Below are positions 1-11,199 of a stretch of DNA of 64,000 nucleotides, in pieces. Source of the DNA: Gyromitra esculenta (taxonomy: Eukaryota; Ascomycota; Pezizomycetes; Pezizales; Discinaceae); assembly GCA_038503075.1 (NCBI GenBank), contig JBCAML010000003.1, positions 2,356,001-2,420,000 of the forward strand. Direction: 5' to 3'. Position 1 is the first letter of the stretch, and every line of letters begins with the position of its first letter. A program made the translations under genes and the position numbers. A model generated the notes under the pieces. The model did no database searches, was not told where the DNA came from, and saw nothing but the letters and a program-made list of their open reading frames with translations.

Positions 1-798
1 ATCCCATGCAGCATCGAATTTTGGGACTAGCTTCTCCACATCTTCCATCGACTTGAACAAACTCCATTCCCAATTTGCGTCCACCTCAGTGCTTAAGATA
101 CGATCCCAGGTCTCGCCGAGCGTCGTGTACTCGTCGCGCACAAATCCATGGAATGCCGAGCCAGTACTCTTGAGAACCAATAAACCCTGGATTCCGGAAC
201 GAATAGTGATGCCGATGTCTCGTTTACACGTGACTTCAACGTTGCGGGTTTCGGCGCCGTCGCGGAGGAATGAGTGGGGGTGTGGTTTGCCGTCGATATT
301 CATGCGGGTCCAGCGGTGGGTGATGATTTTGACGTGGGCAGCGTGAATGTGTGGGTACTTGGAAGGGAAGTGAGAGGCTACGATGGAGCCAAATAGCTCA
401 GGAGGTGTAACGGGGTTCTGTTTGGCGAGCACTGAAGATGGATTAGCGAGCTGGAACTTTTGAAGGGGAAATTATTTGATTAACCATAGACTGTGTTCTT
501 CATAGTGTCTGTAGCTACTACTACACTGTTGTCTGCTTTGGTGTAGCTGGTGTAGCTGTTAGAGTGTATCATGACTATGACGGGAATGGTGAAACCTACG
601 AAGGCTGGATGTCTCCCTCCAACAAGACACAAACCGTCATTTCAGTGACCGTGTGTGTCCCGGCTGCCTCGTCCTTGTGGACCTTATAAAGACGGATGTT
701 GTCCTGTTATACTCCAATTAATATGGCATGCGTTCTGTAAATGGTGCAATTGAAGCGCGTACCTTTCCATAGCGAGCTGCGGTTACTTGAGATGCCAT
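1..798 (-). CDS. uaZ: Urate oxidase (uricase), 3' end beyond window
   Basis: Urate oxidase converts urate to 5-hydroxyisourate in peroxisomes, the first step from purines toward allantoin. Four exons are read on the minus strand: 798-763, 703-600, 546-485 and 431-1; the reading frame is still open at the window edge. The start gives MASQVTAARYGK, whose Lys12 matches the family's catalytic lysine. Downstream are the family-typical SYTKADNSVVVATDT block with the catalytic threonine, then FGSIV, HIHAAHVKI, WTRMNIDGKPHPHSF, VLKSTGSAF and RDEYTTLGETWDRILST, the last holding the urate-binding arginine. About 211 of roughly 300 residues are present. The catalytic histidine, C-terminal domain and peroxisomal targeting tripeptide lie outside. 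At intron 2 the more distal acceptor was chosen because it restores the conserved spacing; a nearer in-frame acceptor would insert three residues. The identification is very secure. Confidence 0.95.
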
Positions 799-1425
799 TG
801 TGAAAACTGTTGAGTAGAAGATTGTTCTTCAAAGTGGTTCGTAAAGAGCTATGGAGTGGAAATAGGTAGTAGCTAAGCTGTTGACTGGTGTTTGTCGAGG
901 GTGTTGAACCCCGTGTTGTGGGAAACCAGGGATGTTATATAGCTTATCGGGAGCGAGCTTCGCTACCTTGGTCGAACCAGAGCTTCACTGCATCACCCCA
1001 AGACCACCTCAGCCCGTCCTCCCCCTCACAAAGAAAGAAATCGATCAACGGCAAACTCTAAGCAGCTGAATTAAGCCTGACAGCAGCTTAGCGATAGAGT
1101 ATGATGCCTCTAGTCACAGGGTTTATTTTCCCGGAAATCCGAATTCCTCTGCTTATTGACCGCGAACCAGTTTCTGTTACGTCTTGGGAGCCCTCCCTTT
1201 CTCTCTCGCAGGGCGGACCGGTACGCTCGGCTAGGAGGATTGTACCTTGGAGAAGCGGAGGAGAGAGTAGGGCTACTCCATCATCGTATGGCAATCGTTC
1301 GACTCGGCGTTTGTTGCCAGGGAAGCGGAGGTAGCCGCACGGCGATCCCCGCTCATGGGAATGAAGAAAAACGGACGCTAGCATTTCTCCGTGAGCACTA
1401 TGGTGTCAGAAGCGAATATCATGTA

Positions 1426-1505
1426 CAGCCGTGTAAGAGAAATCTTGACACCCCAGTGACCGTCTCGCTAGTTAGGTGGGTGTCAAGACCTTTCTTACAC
1501 GGCTG
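1426..1505. mobile_element. 80-bp foldback element flanked by TA
   Basis: The two ends form an inverted repeat of about 30 bp. The left arm begins CAGCCGTGTAAGAGAAATCT and the right arm is its reverse complement with about three mismatches, around a spacer of about 22 bp. TA dinucleotides at 1424-1425 and 1506-1507 could be a target-site duplication, as made by Tc1/mariner transposases. It is far too short to encode a protein, so it would be a non-autonomous miniature element. A transcribed hairpin is the alternative reading. Confidence 0.5.
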
Positions 1506-2007
1506 TACTGGTCCACTCCTCCTAGAGTAGATCGAATTTTGATAAGGTGACTCTAATCAGAGAATCTCTATTAGATGAATTTGACATGATCAGAGAGTTT
1601 TTGTGAATTAGATGAACTTCCATGGAGGAGTAGGGATTTGAAAAGTATGGTGATGGTGATCTGGTCAGTACAGCCAGGAAGAAAACATACCAGGTATGAG
1701 ACATAGTCTCAAATCATGCGGTTGCCAAATTTCTGGCTTGCTCTTAAGCCTCGGCTGCACTATAGTTCGAAGAAGTTCAGACGTGTCCCTTCGCTCGTTT
1801 GCAGCTTGCGGGGATTTGTTTTTACCTCTGCTCTCTTTTGCTATCTAATCGGTCTAGTAGGGCTGTTCTCATCCTGGATCATTAAGATTGCAAAATAGAG
1901 ACTTTGCGCAGATAGATCCAGCTCCGATTTCTAGCAATTTAACTGGTGCAGATCAGCTTCCGGTTGGTCAAAAACCAGGGCTGGCTCAAAAGCACAAAGT
2001 CTCTAAT

Positions 2008-2277
2008 ATGGTGTACGAAGCCGTAGACACAGAGTGTGAAACCTCCAGCCCACCACTTCGATATAAAAATTCTGACTGGTCAGAAAGTAGAAATAGCCTT
2101 GTGCTATAGTACAATCGTAGTAGGTACGTCAATACATGAACAATCGTTTACTACCAAGCCGCCAAGCCTGATCTTACGAACATACAAAAGAGTACAGACA
2201 GTGGTGTATTCATTTTTTCAGAAGGGTGTGTTGGAGGTTTACACACTCTGTTCTGTGTCTACGGCTTCGCACACCAT
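2008..2277. mobile_element. 270-bp inverted-repeat element (MITE-like), copy 1
   Basis: Arms 2008-2047 and 2232-2277 are inverted copies. Both read ATGGTGT, a purine, CGAAGCCGTAGACACAGA from the outside inward and then AGTGTG and an AAACCTCCA block; one arm has an extra AACAG-like insertion. The left flank is TA, but the right flank reads TG, so a TA duplication is only partly visible. The end sequence resembles that of the next element (2569-2838), which has the same length, suggesting one family. No transposase frame is present. Confidence 0.5.
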
Positions 2278-2568
2278 GGCCCCCCCCTTTTTTTGGCTTC
2301 AACTACGGAAAAGGGCTAGATCTCTCGGGTATCTGCGGTGGGAAAAGAACAGCGTTTATTTGTTAGAAACACTCTCGTGCTTATGGGAGGATCTTTTCTC
2401 CTTCTCCAGCGTCCTACGATGACTGGTTAGCTCTGTGGGAAAAAAAAGACGTAGAGTTGTGGAAAACCCAGTGAGATGCGAATCTCGTCTCCACCATCAC
2501 CCCCTCCTTCTACCCATGATCTGTCCATCGTGATCGAGTGGAACAGGAGAGTGGAGTCTGAACTTTGA

Positions 2569-2838
2569 TATGGTGGAGGAAGTTTTAGAGGGCAAGTGTG
2601 TAAAGGTCTCCACATGTATTTTTTCGCTGGATTGCCACACAAAGTGACGTTACTGCTACTACATAGTATGCTCTCAATTTGAACCTCAACCGTCAACCAG
2701 GAAGCTGTTGAAGCTCGAAAAAAATCTACTAAAGTTGATGCTAGTACTAGTACTTATCAGATGATAGAGCGGCGATCCAGTGAAAAAATACATGTGGAGA
2801 CCTTTACACACCTGTCCCCTAAGACTTCCTGGACCATA
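2569..2838. mobile_element. 270-bp inverted-repeat element (MITE-like), copy 2
   Basis: Arms of about 68 bp (2569-2636 and 2771-2838) are inverted copies with roughly ten mismatches. Their best block is GTGTGTAAAGGTCTCCACAT, followed by a T-run and CRCTGGATYGCC. Flanking TA dinucleotides fit a Tc1/mariner-type duplication. The outer end TGGTG...GAAG...AGTGTG...CTCCA parallels the neighbouring element at 2008-2277. The interior of about 135 bp has no coding potential. Confidence 0.55.
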
Positions 2839-3699
2839 GGTAATGGACAAATGGTCAGGGTAAAAAGCCACAGCTAAATTCTGCCACAGCTGGATTCGTA
2901 ATCAGCCACAAGCTTAGAGAACAGAAGCTTTCCAACTGCTTTTCCTCCCAAGAGAATAGTACCCACCCACCTACTCGCCTCGATAGACGTGTCCATTGGA
3001 ATTGGGAGGGAAGGGTGTAGAACATGGAAAAGAAAGAAAAGCCTTCTTCAAACAGACTTCGCACGAAAGTTGATGAGGGAGTAATAAGTTCCACCTTGGT
3101 GATGATGACGATAATCCCCGCTGCAAATCTGTTATGGATCGCTGTGTTAAGCAACTCACCACTTCACCCGTTACTCTGGACCCCTGAACGTTGCTCCCTT
3201 CACCGAGCCAGCAGCCTTAACCTCTCAATCCAGTAACCTCCCCCCCGCCATTTACCCCCCTCCCCCTCGACAATCACACACCCCGCCTTCAGCAAGCTCA
3301 TCCCCACTTGAGCTCTATCTCCCCATCCATCCCATCTAGAGCCATTGTTCCGTGATTGCCCAGGAACCCGTCCCCTCCTTGGCTCCCTTCCACCCAACCC
3401 TCGTCTCTGGAAGCTCGGATTATCCCATTCGAACGCGACTTCTTCCTCGTTGTCCAGCGTCACCACGGAAGATCGGGGGGGAAAAATTCACGAAGAGAAA
3501 AAAATAAAAAGCCCAAATAAATACATAAAAAGCAAATAAATAAGTAAGGGAAAGAGAGAAAAAACGTCATATCTCACAACCCCAACCTTATCTAGTACAT
3601 ATCCATGTTCAAGCTTCAATCGAAAGCTTGACCCTCTTCCCCCCCCACACCTGACCTCAAACAGATAGGTTCCTGCTTTCATGAATGGGAGTATAGACC

Positions 3700-6600
3700 A
3701 TGTCCAACGTCTTCACATCCTCCCCGAAAAGTGTCTCGGGCACCGCCTCCCCAATCCCACGACTCCGAGGTGCCAGCGGTGGTGACCGAGAAGGCCTTCT
3801 GCAACCTCGCACAAACGGCATTCGTCCCTCTGCTAGCTATGGGAGCGTCGGCATGGGCATCGGTGTAGGTGCAGGCGTGGGCGCTGGCGTTGGCGCAGCG
3901 AGTACCACTACCCTTGTGAACGGCCCAGGAAGCTTCAGCACGAGCTTACGAAGCACGACGACGGCCGTACTGACGCCTGGCAACCTTACGGGCACGGGCG
4001 ATATTCCGAGTCCGACGAGTCCACTGTCTTCAGAACGGTTGGTAGAAGAACTGACGGACCAGCTGAATAGGGCGATCAAGTACAAGGAGGGCGCAGAGAA
4101 CCTACTGCAGGTGCTGGATAGCAAGAAGATCAAGGAAGCGAAACAGGCGAGGAACCAAGCGGAGAAGGAATACAATGCGAGGAATATGGAAATCACACAG
4201 CTCAAGACCCAAATCGAGGCCATTACAAAACCGAAAGATGTCCCCCGGCGGCAAAGGGAGGGGAGTAAGTTTCAAGGAACGCCGATACGGCCGGAGGAAG
4301 CGAATGGACTAGCGATCATGGGTGCACCCGAGTGGGACCCGGGAAGTGAGTCCCCGATGATTACGCTCGAAGAGCTACTGAGGGGTCTGGAAGGGAAAGA
4401 TAAGCGGCCCGAGTACTATGTGGATAAGGCGAATAGCTTGGTTATGTTGTTTAAACGACACCCGAATCTGAAGTATGAACTGTCATGGGTTACATTTGGC
4501 CTGAGGGTCCAGTTCATGCTTCTTCACGAGGCGAAGGAGGTGGTTGCCGCTGGTTACAGGATCACTAGATATGCAATCACGGATATTCATTCTTTGAAAA
4601 ATATCAGAAGTTTGCGTACCGACTATATCACTATCGGGTAAGAAAGCTCTAGATTTTATAGACGTTTTTTCCCCCACTAATAATGCTGATGGTCATATAG
4701 CTCTTTGATCAAAGACTCCCGCGCCAATGTAGAACGTGAGCAGGCCTTGAAATTTGTGCGAGCATTTATAGAAGTCCCTGGGGGAGTAAAGGAGATATCT
4801 AGAGGCATAGTGCGGGGCATTGTTGCGTGTGCGGAACAGCAAGATGATAGATTACGGGGAATATCTATGGAGACTTTGGCAGAAATCTGTAAGTCATTGA
4901 CCTCCCGTTCATTATTACATAATATATTTTACCTCGTCCCATTTTCATCACATATTTTAAGTACTAACGAATTATAATTCACAGTGATTCTTGACCCATC
5001 ACTCGTTGTAGCCGCGGGTGGCGTCAGAATTCTCACTCAAGTTCTTTCGGACGGGCCTTATGAGCTTTCGGATACGATATCTTTGGCATTTTTGTATTTA
5101 TTGGATATGCCTGCTTCGAGAAAATATATACGGCCGGGGAATGATATAGAGGTTAGCCACCACATCCCCCAAGGTGAGTTTTTTTAAAGGGTGCTGACGA
5201 ATTTCTGTGCGAAAAGGTTGTGTTTTCGGTGTTTACGGATTGCTATTCAGTTAAAGTCCCAGTACTAGAGGAGAAGCTGAAGTCGAGCGCGAAGGTGATC
5301 AGCTGTATGCTCAAGTCATGGCCAGGTAAGCAATATAAGAGTGGATAGATGCTTTTTGTTTTATTTTAGTAACAATTGTAGGGCTTTTGGCATTGTCAAT
5401 GTACAACCTGCGTGCGCCGCGGTCTTTGATTGATGCTTTATTTATACCGTCTCCAAGCGTCAGAGACACCATCTTGGAATTATTTTTTGATATCTTTAGA
5501 ATTAAACCTCCTTCGTGGTCGTCCAGCTTCCTTGCTGGGCGGAGACTTACTAGTAAGGACTCCTGGAAATGACTTAAAAAAATTTATCTTCATTTTTGGC
5601 TCATTCAATGCAGCGTATGGGAGAGTAGCCAATCTCAAATCAGAGTCTTACACAAAGCCTACAAGGACTGAGGGTGATACAAACCATGGAAACCTTGTCG
5701 ATCATTTCACTGCATTATTGTTAGCAGTATTCTTCGAAGCTGGTCTGCTGAAAGTTAGTTCCTCCCGTATTCATTTCACTGTTATACTCGCGACTGACAC
5801 AAAAAACATAGGCTTTGATGATTTTAGTAGAAGACAGCAGTGATCCAGCCATAGTCCGAAAAACCACTCTTCTCCTTGGGGAAGTTCTAAAATTAGCCAG
5901 TCGTCTCCTTCCAAGTACTTACAGCGCAAAAATGCAACTTCTTCCCGACCTTTTCCAGTCTGCTACAAAATTTGATTTTAAAGGTCGAAAGCCTGAAGTC
6001 CGATTTGCGGCTTCGTCGGCTGTCTATCAAATCGATAGCTTAAATCGTACACTGCATCGCTCGCTGGCAAACCAAACGGCCCAACATACTTCCATCGATG
6101 ACGAAAAGAGAGGTCAGAGACAGGTGGAACAGGTCAAGTTGAAGATAAATATGACTATTGATGAGAAGCATTTCTCTCAGCTAATTGTGGAAAGCGGAGT
6201 ACGTTAGTTCCTACTACTATCCAATGGCTTTTGGCCTGTTAGCTGACGTCTACAGGTCTTGAATACGAAGAGTTATATCAAATGGAACTGGGAGTCTCTG
6301 CACGAAATGATCCAGGGCCCACTTCTTAATCCGAAAAGGCTGGAGGAAGCTATCAAGGGGACAAAGTTTATGAAACGCTTGATGTCTTTTTATCGACCTT
6401 TCAAATATAAGTTCTCGGATGTCAAAAACACCAAACCTAATCAGCGATATGTCAGGATAGGGTGCGCGTTGTTTAACACTCTCTTGCAGACTGCAGAGGG
6501 TGTCAAATATCTTTCCGAGAACAAGATATTGAGGCAGATCGCAGAATGCTTGGCGCAGTTGGATCGAGTGAGTTTTTGAGATTGAAGAACTTTTTATCGA

Positions 6601-8522
6601 AATCGACCATGAGGAATTGACGTGGAGTTAGATGAGTGGGATAACTTCTCCCGAACCTCTTTTTTCGAAGCCACGGCTAGCCGATACACTTAGTGGTGGC
6701 TATTTTGCCATGTTAGGGACTCTTAGTAGTGATCCGAAGGGGCTTGGTATGATGGAACGCTGGCGTATGTTCAACATGTTTTACCATATCAGCGATTTGC
6801 CCAATCGGCCAGATCTCATGGAGCTTTTTGTTTTAAATATGGACTTCACTTTGTATGGAGCCTATGGGCCAAAATTATCATTTTCTATTATTGCATGCTA
6901 ATTGGTGTTTTAGAGAGGGACACCCCCGAATTATTCTTGGAAAGGTTTTGACAGCAGGGCCAAAGGTATGATTCTCCGGTTTGCGGCCGATGTTGCAACA
7001 TTGATCTGACGCTTGGTAGACCGCACGGTTATTTGCTACTAACCATCTCCGAAGTCTTATTTCCACTACCTCTGTCGGAAAGACACCTTCACAAACACAG
7101 CAGAGCAATGAGACCGCTGAGTGGGCTATAGGGTTACTCATGACTCAACTGTATGATCCAGATGTCGAGGTTTGCGAGACGGCTGTGAAAATTCTCGAAG
7201 AAGCATGTAACGCGACACATAATTTGGAGTACGTGGTTAAGCGCCGACCACAGTTAGATCATCTTGGGGAAATCGGTGCGCCGCTGTTGTTGAGGTTTGA
7301 AATTTCACCCAGATCAAAAAACTGCCTACTGATCGTGTTGTATAGATTTTTGTCGACGTCGGTTGGTTATCATTACTTGAACGAGCTGGACTATATTAAC
7401 AGAGAGATGGATGATTGGTTCCATGTACGTTATCCGTGGGGTAGTTTACTAATAAGAAAAAAAAAGCCCTAACTTTATTACAGGGGCGCAACGACTCGTA
7501 CGTTCTAACCGTTGAGGCGTCGCTGGCAAGGGCGTTTGCAGATGAAGAGCCGGTGAAAAAACGACCAGGTGATATCAATGCAATAGACCGAGACATGATG
7601 GGCATAGTCCCCCCGCATTTTTACCGCGAATTGGCTAGGACAAGCGAAGGATGTGTGCTGTTGCGAGAAAAGGGTCATTTTGACGAATTCGCTCGGTTCA
7701 TCCGAGCGAATGGGTTGGAAGGTGAGGACGCGGAGATCGTCACCAAGGTCAAGGGGTGTCTTTGGGCAGTGGGGAACATCGGCTCAATGCCCTTCGGGGC
7801 TCCGTTCCTAGACGAAGCCAATATCGTCGAATCGATCGTTAAGATAGCAGAACAATCCCCGGTATTAACACTGAAAGGCACTGCTTTCTTCGTTCTGGGT
7901 TTAATATCGAAGACGATGCAGGGACTGGAAATCCTTCTTGAGTACGGGTGGGATGGTACAACGTCTACCATGGGGGACTCTTTGGGTTTCTGTGTACCAT
8001 TGCAACTTGAGCACCTGTTCTCCGTAAGTCTCCATTTTGGCTCTGCGATTGTATTAATTTTTATGCTAAACTCTACAAAGCTACGGCCATGGGTACATAC
8101 CGGTGACGAAACAAACGCAGTCAACCGCCCATCACCTCTTTCATCTGTGATTGGTGACGATCCGCTCGACGCAAAGATACTTACGGCCATCGCAAACCTG
8201 AACAACCACATCCTGGAGGGCACCTCCACGAAGGAATTGAACAGGTCAGAAAACCTAGGATATTGAGAACGTCTCTTAACCGCTACAAGCTAGGCTAACT
8301 GTCCCAAATTACAGGCTGAAAGCAAACCATGTGACGCATTTTCAAAACTCAGATCTGTACCGCCGAGTGATGACGCTGCTTGAATCTTACCGGTATCGAC
8401 AGCATGTCCGACGGTACATAATCGACCTTTTCGACAAGTCGGTGGTGGAGCGGATTGTGAAAGAGGGACGAGCGGAGCAGGATCCTGCAGAGTCCCCGCA
8501 GTCACCCGAAGATATGCGGTAG
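3700..8522 (+). CDS. AVO3: TORC2 subunit AVO3 / RICTOR (Ste20 of fission yeast)
   Basis: AVO3/RICTOR is the scaffold subunit specific to TOR complex 2, which acts at the plasma membrane on AGC kinases and actin. Fifteen exons: 3700-4637, 4701-4888, 4985-5151, 5217-5325, 5382-5552, 5614-5753, 5812-6198, 6256-6567, 6632-6852, 6914-6965, 7020-7294, 7346-7424, 7484-8023, 8081-8244 and 8315-8522, giving 1,316 residues. A Ser/Gly-rich N-terminus with a Gly-Ala-Val run precedes an HR1-like coiled coil (about 113-175). RICTOR helical-repeat segments follow, with LRAPRSLIDALF, FLAGRRLTTYGRVANLKSE and SYIKWNWESLHEMIQGPL. The RICTOR_V signature AVGNIGSMPFGAPFL lies near residue 1105. The C-terminus ends with HVRRYIIDLFDKSVVERIV. 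Every junction preserves frame and consensus, so the call is firm; the exon 9-10 junction is the least certain. Confidence 0.94.
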
Positions 8523-11199
8523 TAGTTAGAAAGAGTAGTTTCCGGGATCGCTATTTGAACTTTTTCATCTCTTTTTTTTCATTCCTCTTCGAGCTTGTAA
8601 AATATGAGATGCTTGTACTTTTAAAGACCGCGTTTTATGTGGCTGGTTGGGTTATGGGGGTGAACGGGTTTGGTAAACGGGTTTTCTATTTCCATGTTGT
8701 TTTGGCGTAAAGTACATAACCCAATTTTATCCTATCACGTTTTCTAGGGATTACTTTATGAGTTCCAATACTTGGTACTGGGTGCTCGTTTAAGCCCGAG
8801 GCCCAAAACCATGAGCCTATTCCCAAACTGAAGCTATGAGACTGTCAACTGTCACTGAGCCACGGAACCATCAAGCCACAAGTCCGTATCCAGAGTCGTC
8901 AGACATACTAAAAGCACGCTACCGGTTATTTTCGAAGGTTCTGCATCAAAAAAAACAAAAACATGCGATGGACGATGGACGATGGACGATGGACGATGGA
9001 CGATGCCTTGGAACCCCACGTTCAAAAGACGGGACGATTTCGGGTCACTCCCATCAAAAAAAGACGTTTTCTCAACTTGCATGGGGTAGAGCAGAAGACC
9101 GAGACGGTACGTCTTCTGAATCAAGACCATGCCAGATGCTCTTCCAGAGGCGACCGAACGAAGAAGAAGGAAGAGCGGCGCACACTGAATTAAGCGAGCT
9201 GTCGCCCAATCCCTGGGGGCGTGGCTGAATGTATGACGCGCAGACCCGCTTTCGCACACCCAAGAGACATACCCTGTTTCATGCGGGAGGTGCATACATA
9301 TCGCAATGTATGCACGTAGTTGAGATACCGATAGAGTACATGAGCTCCTCTTTTTTCTTTTTTCTGGTATTCAAGGGTTGTGTTGATTTAGGGCGAGACT
9401 TTTAGAGTATATACGGAGCCCATCTAGATATGATACGGCAATCTACACTATTTTATCTAGGCTGACCCTCCTCCACACGCGGGAGGGAAGAGTAGTCTAT
9501 CGATACCACCGATGCTAAACTTTAGCAAGAATCACCTCCCTTACCGCAGCAAACGTGAGGTTGCTCGTGTTTGGATTTTTTTCAGATGTATCATGGAGCT
9601 GAGAGCCTATCCTGATACACAAGGACGCTGACGTTTGGGCCCCTAGATGCGTGCGTTGATACGTTGGATACATTACTTGCACAAACGCGTCGGGGAAACA
9701 CATCGATGATACGGGTACCGGTACCGATGCGTGATGGTGGGAAATAGAGGGAGAAAAGCGAAAGAAGAGGTTATTTACACAGACAAAGGGGAAGGGAGAA
9801 GAGCACAATTGTCTTTAAGGGTGGAGGAAGTATGTGCGCGAGAGACAATGATACATGCTTATGTACGTACCGTAAGCGTAGTAGCGCATGTAGGTTAGGT
9901 GTGGTACCTGAACCTGTTTTGGGGAGAGGGAACATCGATGAGTCGTGTGTTGCTGTGTTGCTCCCTCAGAAGTCTCGATCGCAGCACAGAGTCCTGATCC
10001 GTGAAAACACATCGAACTCTCAGTCCGAGATCACGCTTACTAGGCATCGCTCACTTCCACCCCCATCCCCTTTCTGTCTGGCCTCACCAGTAGCCAGCTG
10101 CCACCACCAGACAAAATGCCTCCGCCCAGAAGGTGCAACCGGCCTGTCTACAATGTATGGAGAACAGGTACAAGCAGAGTATATACATGGTACGTACTTT
10201 TTTGCAGGGTCTATGAGGCTCGCAAGGACAAAGGAATTACTGGCAGGGATTCCCCTTAGTGTCCTGATCCCGAACAGGTCTCCAACAAGAGAAGGGAAAA
10301 TAGGAAAGAAGTAAAGAAGCTGTTGGAGAGGGTAGGATGCTGCTGCCATTGCTGCTCCTCTCTATCTCGTTCTGTCTATCACATCCACTCGCCCACGCTT
10401 TCCCTTCCATCCCTCGTTGATTCCTCTTCGTCGCGGCCTTTCTGCTTCCTAATATTGTTGTTTGACCTCTTCTCATCGGAGAACCCAGTGCCAGTGGTCG
10501 ATCCCCAATCGAGATCGAACAATTCAATCGATTATCTCCCCCTCCTCTTCGCCCTTCCGTATAGTTCTCCTGCTATCTCCACTCCTCACTCGCTGGTCCC
10601 AATCCCGCTTTCACTGCACTAGACCCCAAAATCAGAGATTTAAATAAAATAAAATAGATTTCCGGTTCTCAAAGTGACTGGATACGCCTCGCAGCGGGAA
10701 ACGGCATTTTCCCCGAGAATAGTAGTACCTTGTCTCTCTGTCACGCCTCGAAACTGCTAAAAGGAACACACTTCTCCCTTCTTCCTCCAACGCCTCCCCC
10801 TTCTTAGCTGTGGCAAAGCCGCTTGCGTTGAACTAGATTCTTTTTCTGCGTACCTTGCGGGTTATCACGAGCTATCAATTGCTTCTGCTTCTTTTTTTTG
10901 TTTTTCTGCTTTCCGTGGATCATTCTTTCCGTCTTTAGCTACTGCCACCGTAGTCACCACCGTCACCTCACTTAATACTTATCTACTCACCTACTTTCCC
11001 GTCCTCCCCACCCACTCCTACATTGCTCGTTGTTGTCCTCCTGCCTTGCATTCACCATTCTTGCATGGCTGGGCAGCAGACACGACTACTACCTTAGTAT
11101 TGGGCCTTGAGAACAGCTACCCTCGTTAGATGCACCGAGCCCTTACAGCTGGGCAAAGGGCACTCAACCAGCCTGACGGCAACATATACAGAAATTGCG
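8523..11199. other. Gene-free spacer and long leader of the RING-LON gene
   Basis: No gene is recognised in this 2.7 kb. It holds a 7-bp tandem repeat (8967-9005) and, from about 10,320, dense CT-rich tracts that look like promoter and 5' leader of the gene starting at 11200. An ATG-initiated frame of 160 codons (9832-10314) has no recognisable family and is about the length expected by chance. Confidence 0.5.
8967..9005 (+). repeat. 7-bp tandem repeat (GATGGAC)n
   Basis: The heptamer GATGGAC is repeated about five and a half times without error in the 3' flank of AVO3. It is a simple minisatellite with no coding role visible. Confidence 0.9.

Larger units (their letters stand above)
799..3699. 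other. Divergent spacer between uricase and AVO3
   Basis: About 2.9 kb separate the uricase start codon from the AVO3 start codon, which face away from each other. It holds three inverted-repeat elements (1426-1505, 2008-2277, 2569-2838), entered separately. The last 700 bp before AVO3 are rich in pyrimidine tracts and short A-runs, as expected of a fungal promoter and leader. Several open frames of 60-130 codons exist, one of them (1156-1530) crossing the first foldback element, but none looks coding. Confidence 0.6.

Noticed and set aside
53..346. Plus-strand frame over the uricase gene
   Set aside because: It is the antisense shadow of uricase exon 4, whose minus-strand translation matches the family throughout.
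1156..1530. 124-codon plus-strand open frame
   Set aside because: It begins without ATG and runs through a foldback element; composition is not protein-like.
9832..10314. 160-codon ATG frame upstream of the RING-LON gene
   Set aside because: Length is within chance expectation for the window and no domain or conservation is recognisable.
11107..11199. Upstream extension of the RING-LON reading frame
   Set aside because: It depends on a TTG start; the first ATG in frame is at 11200 and the preceding sequence is leader-like.
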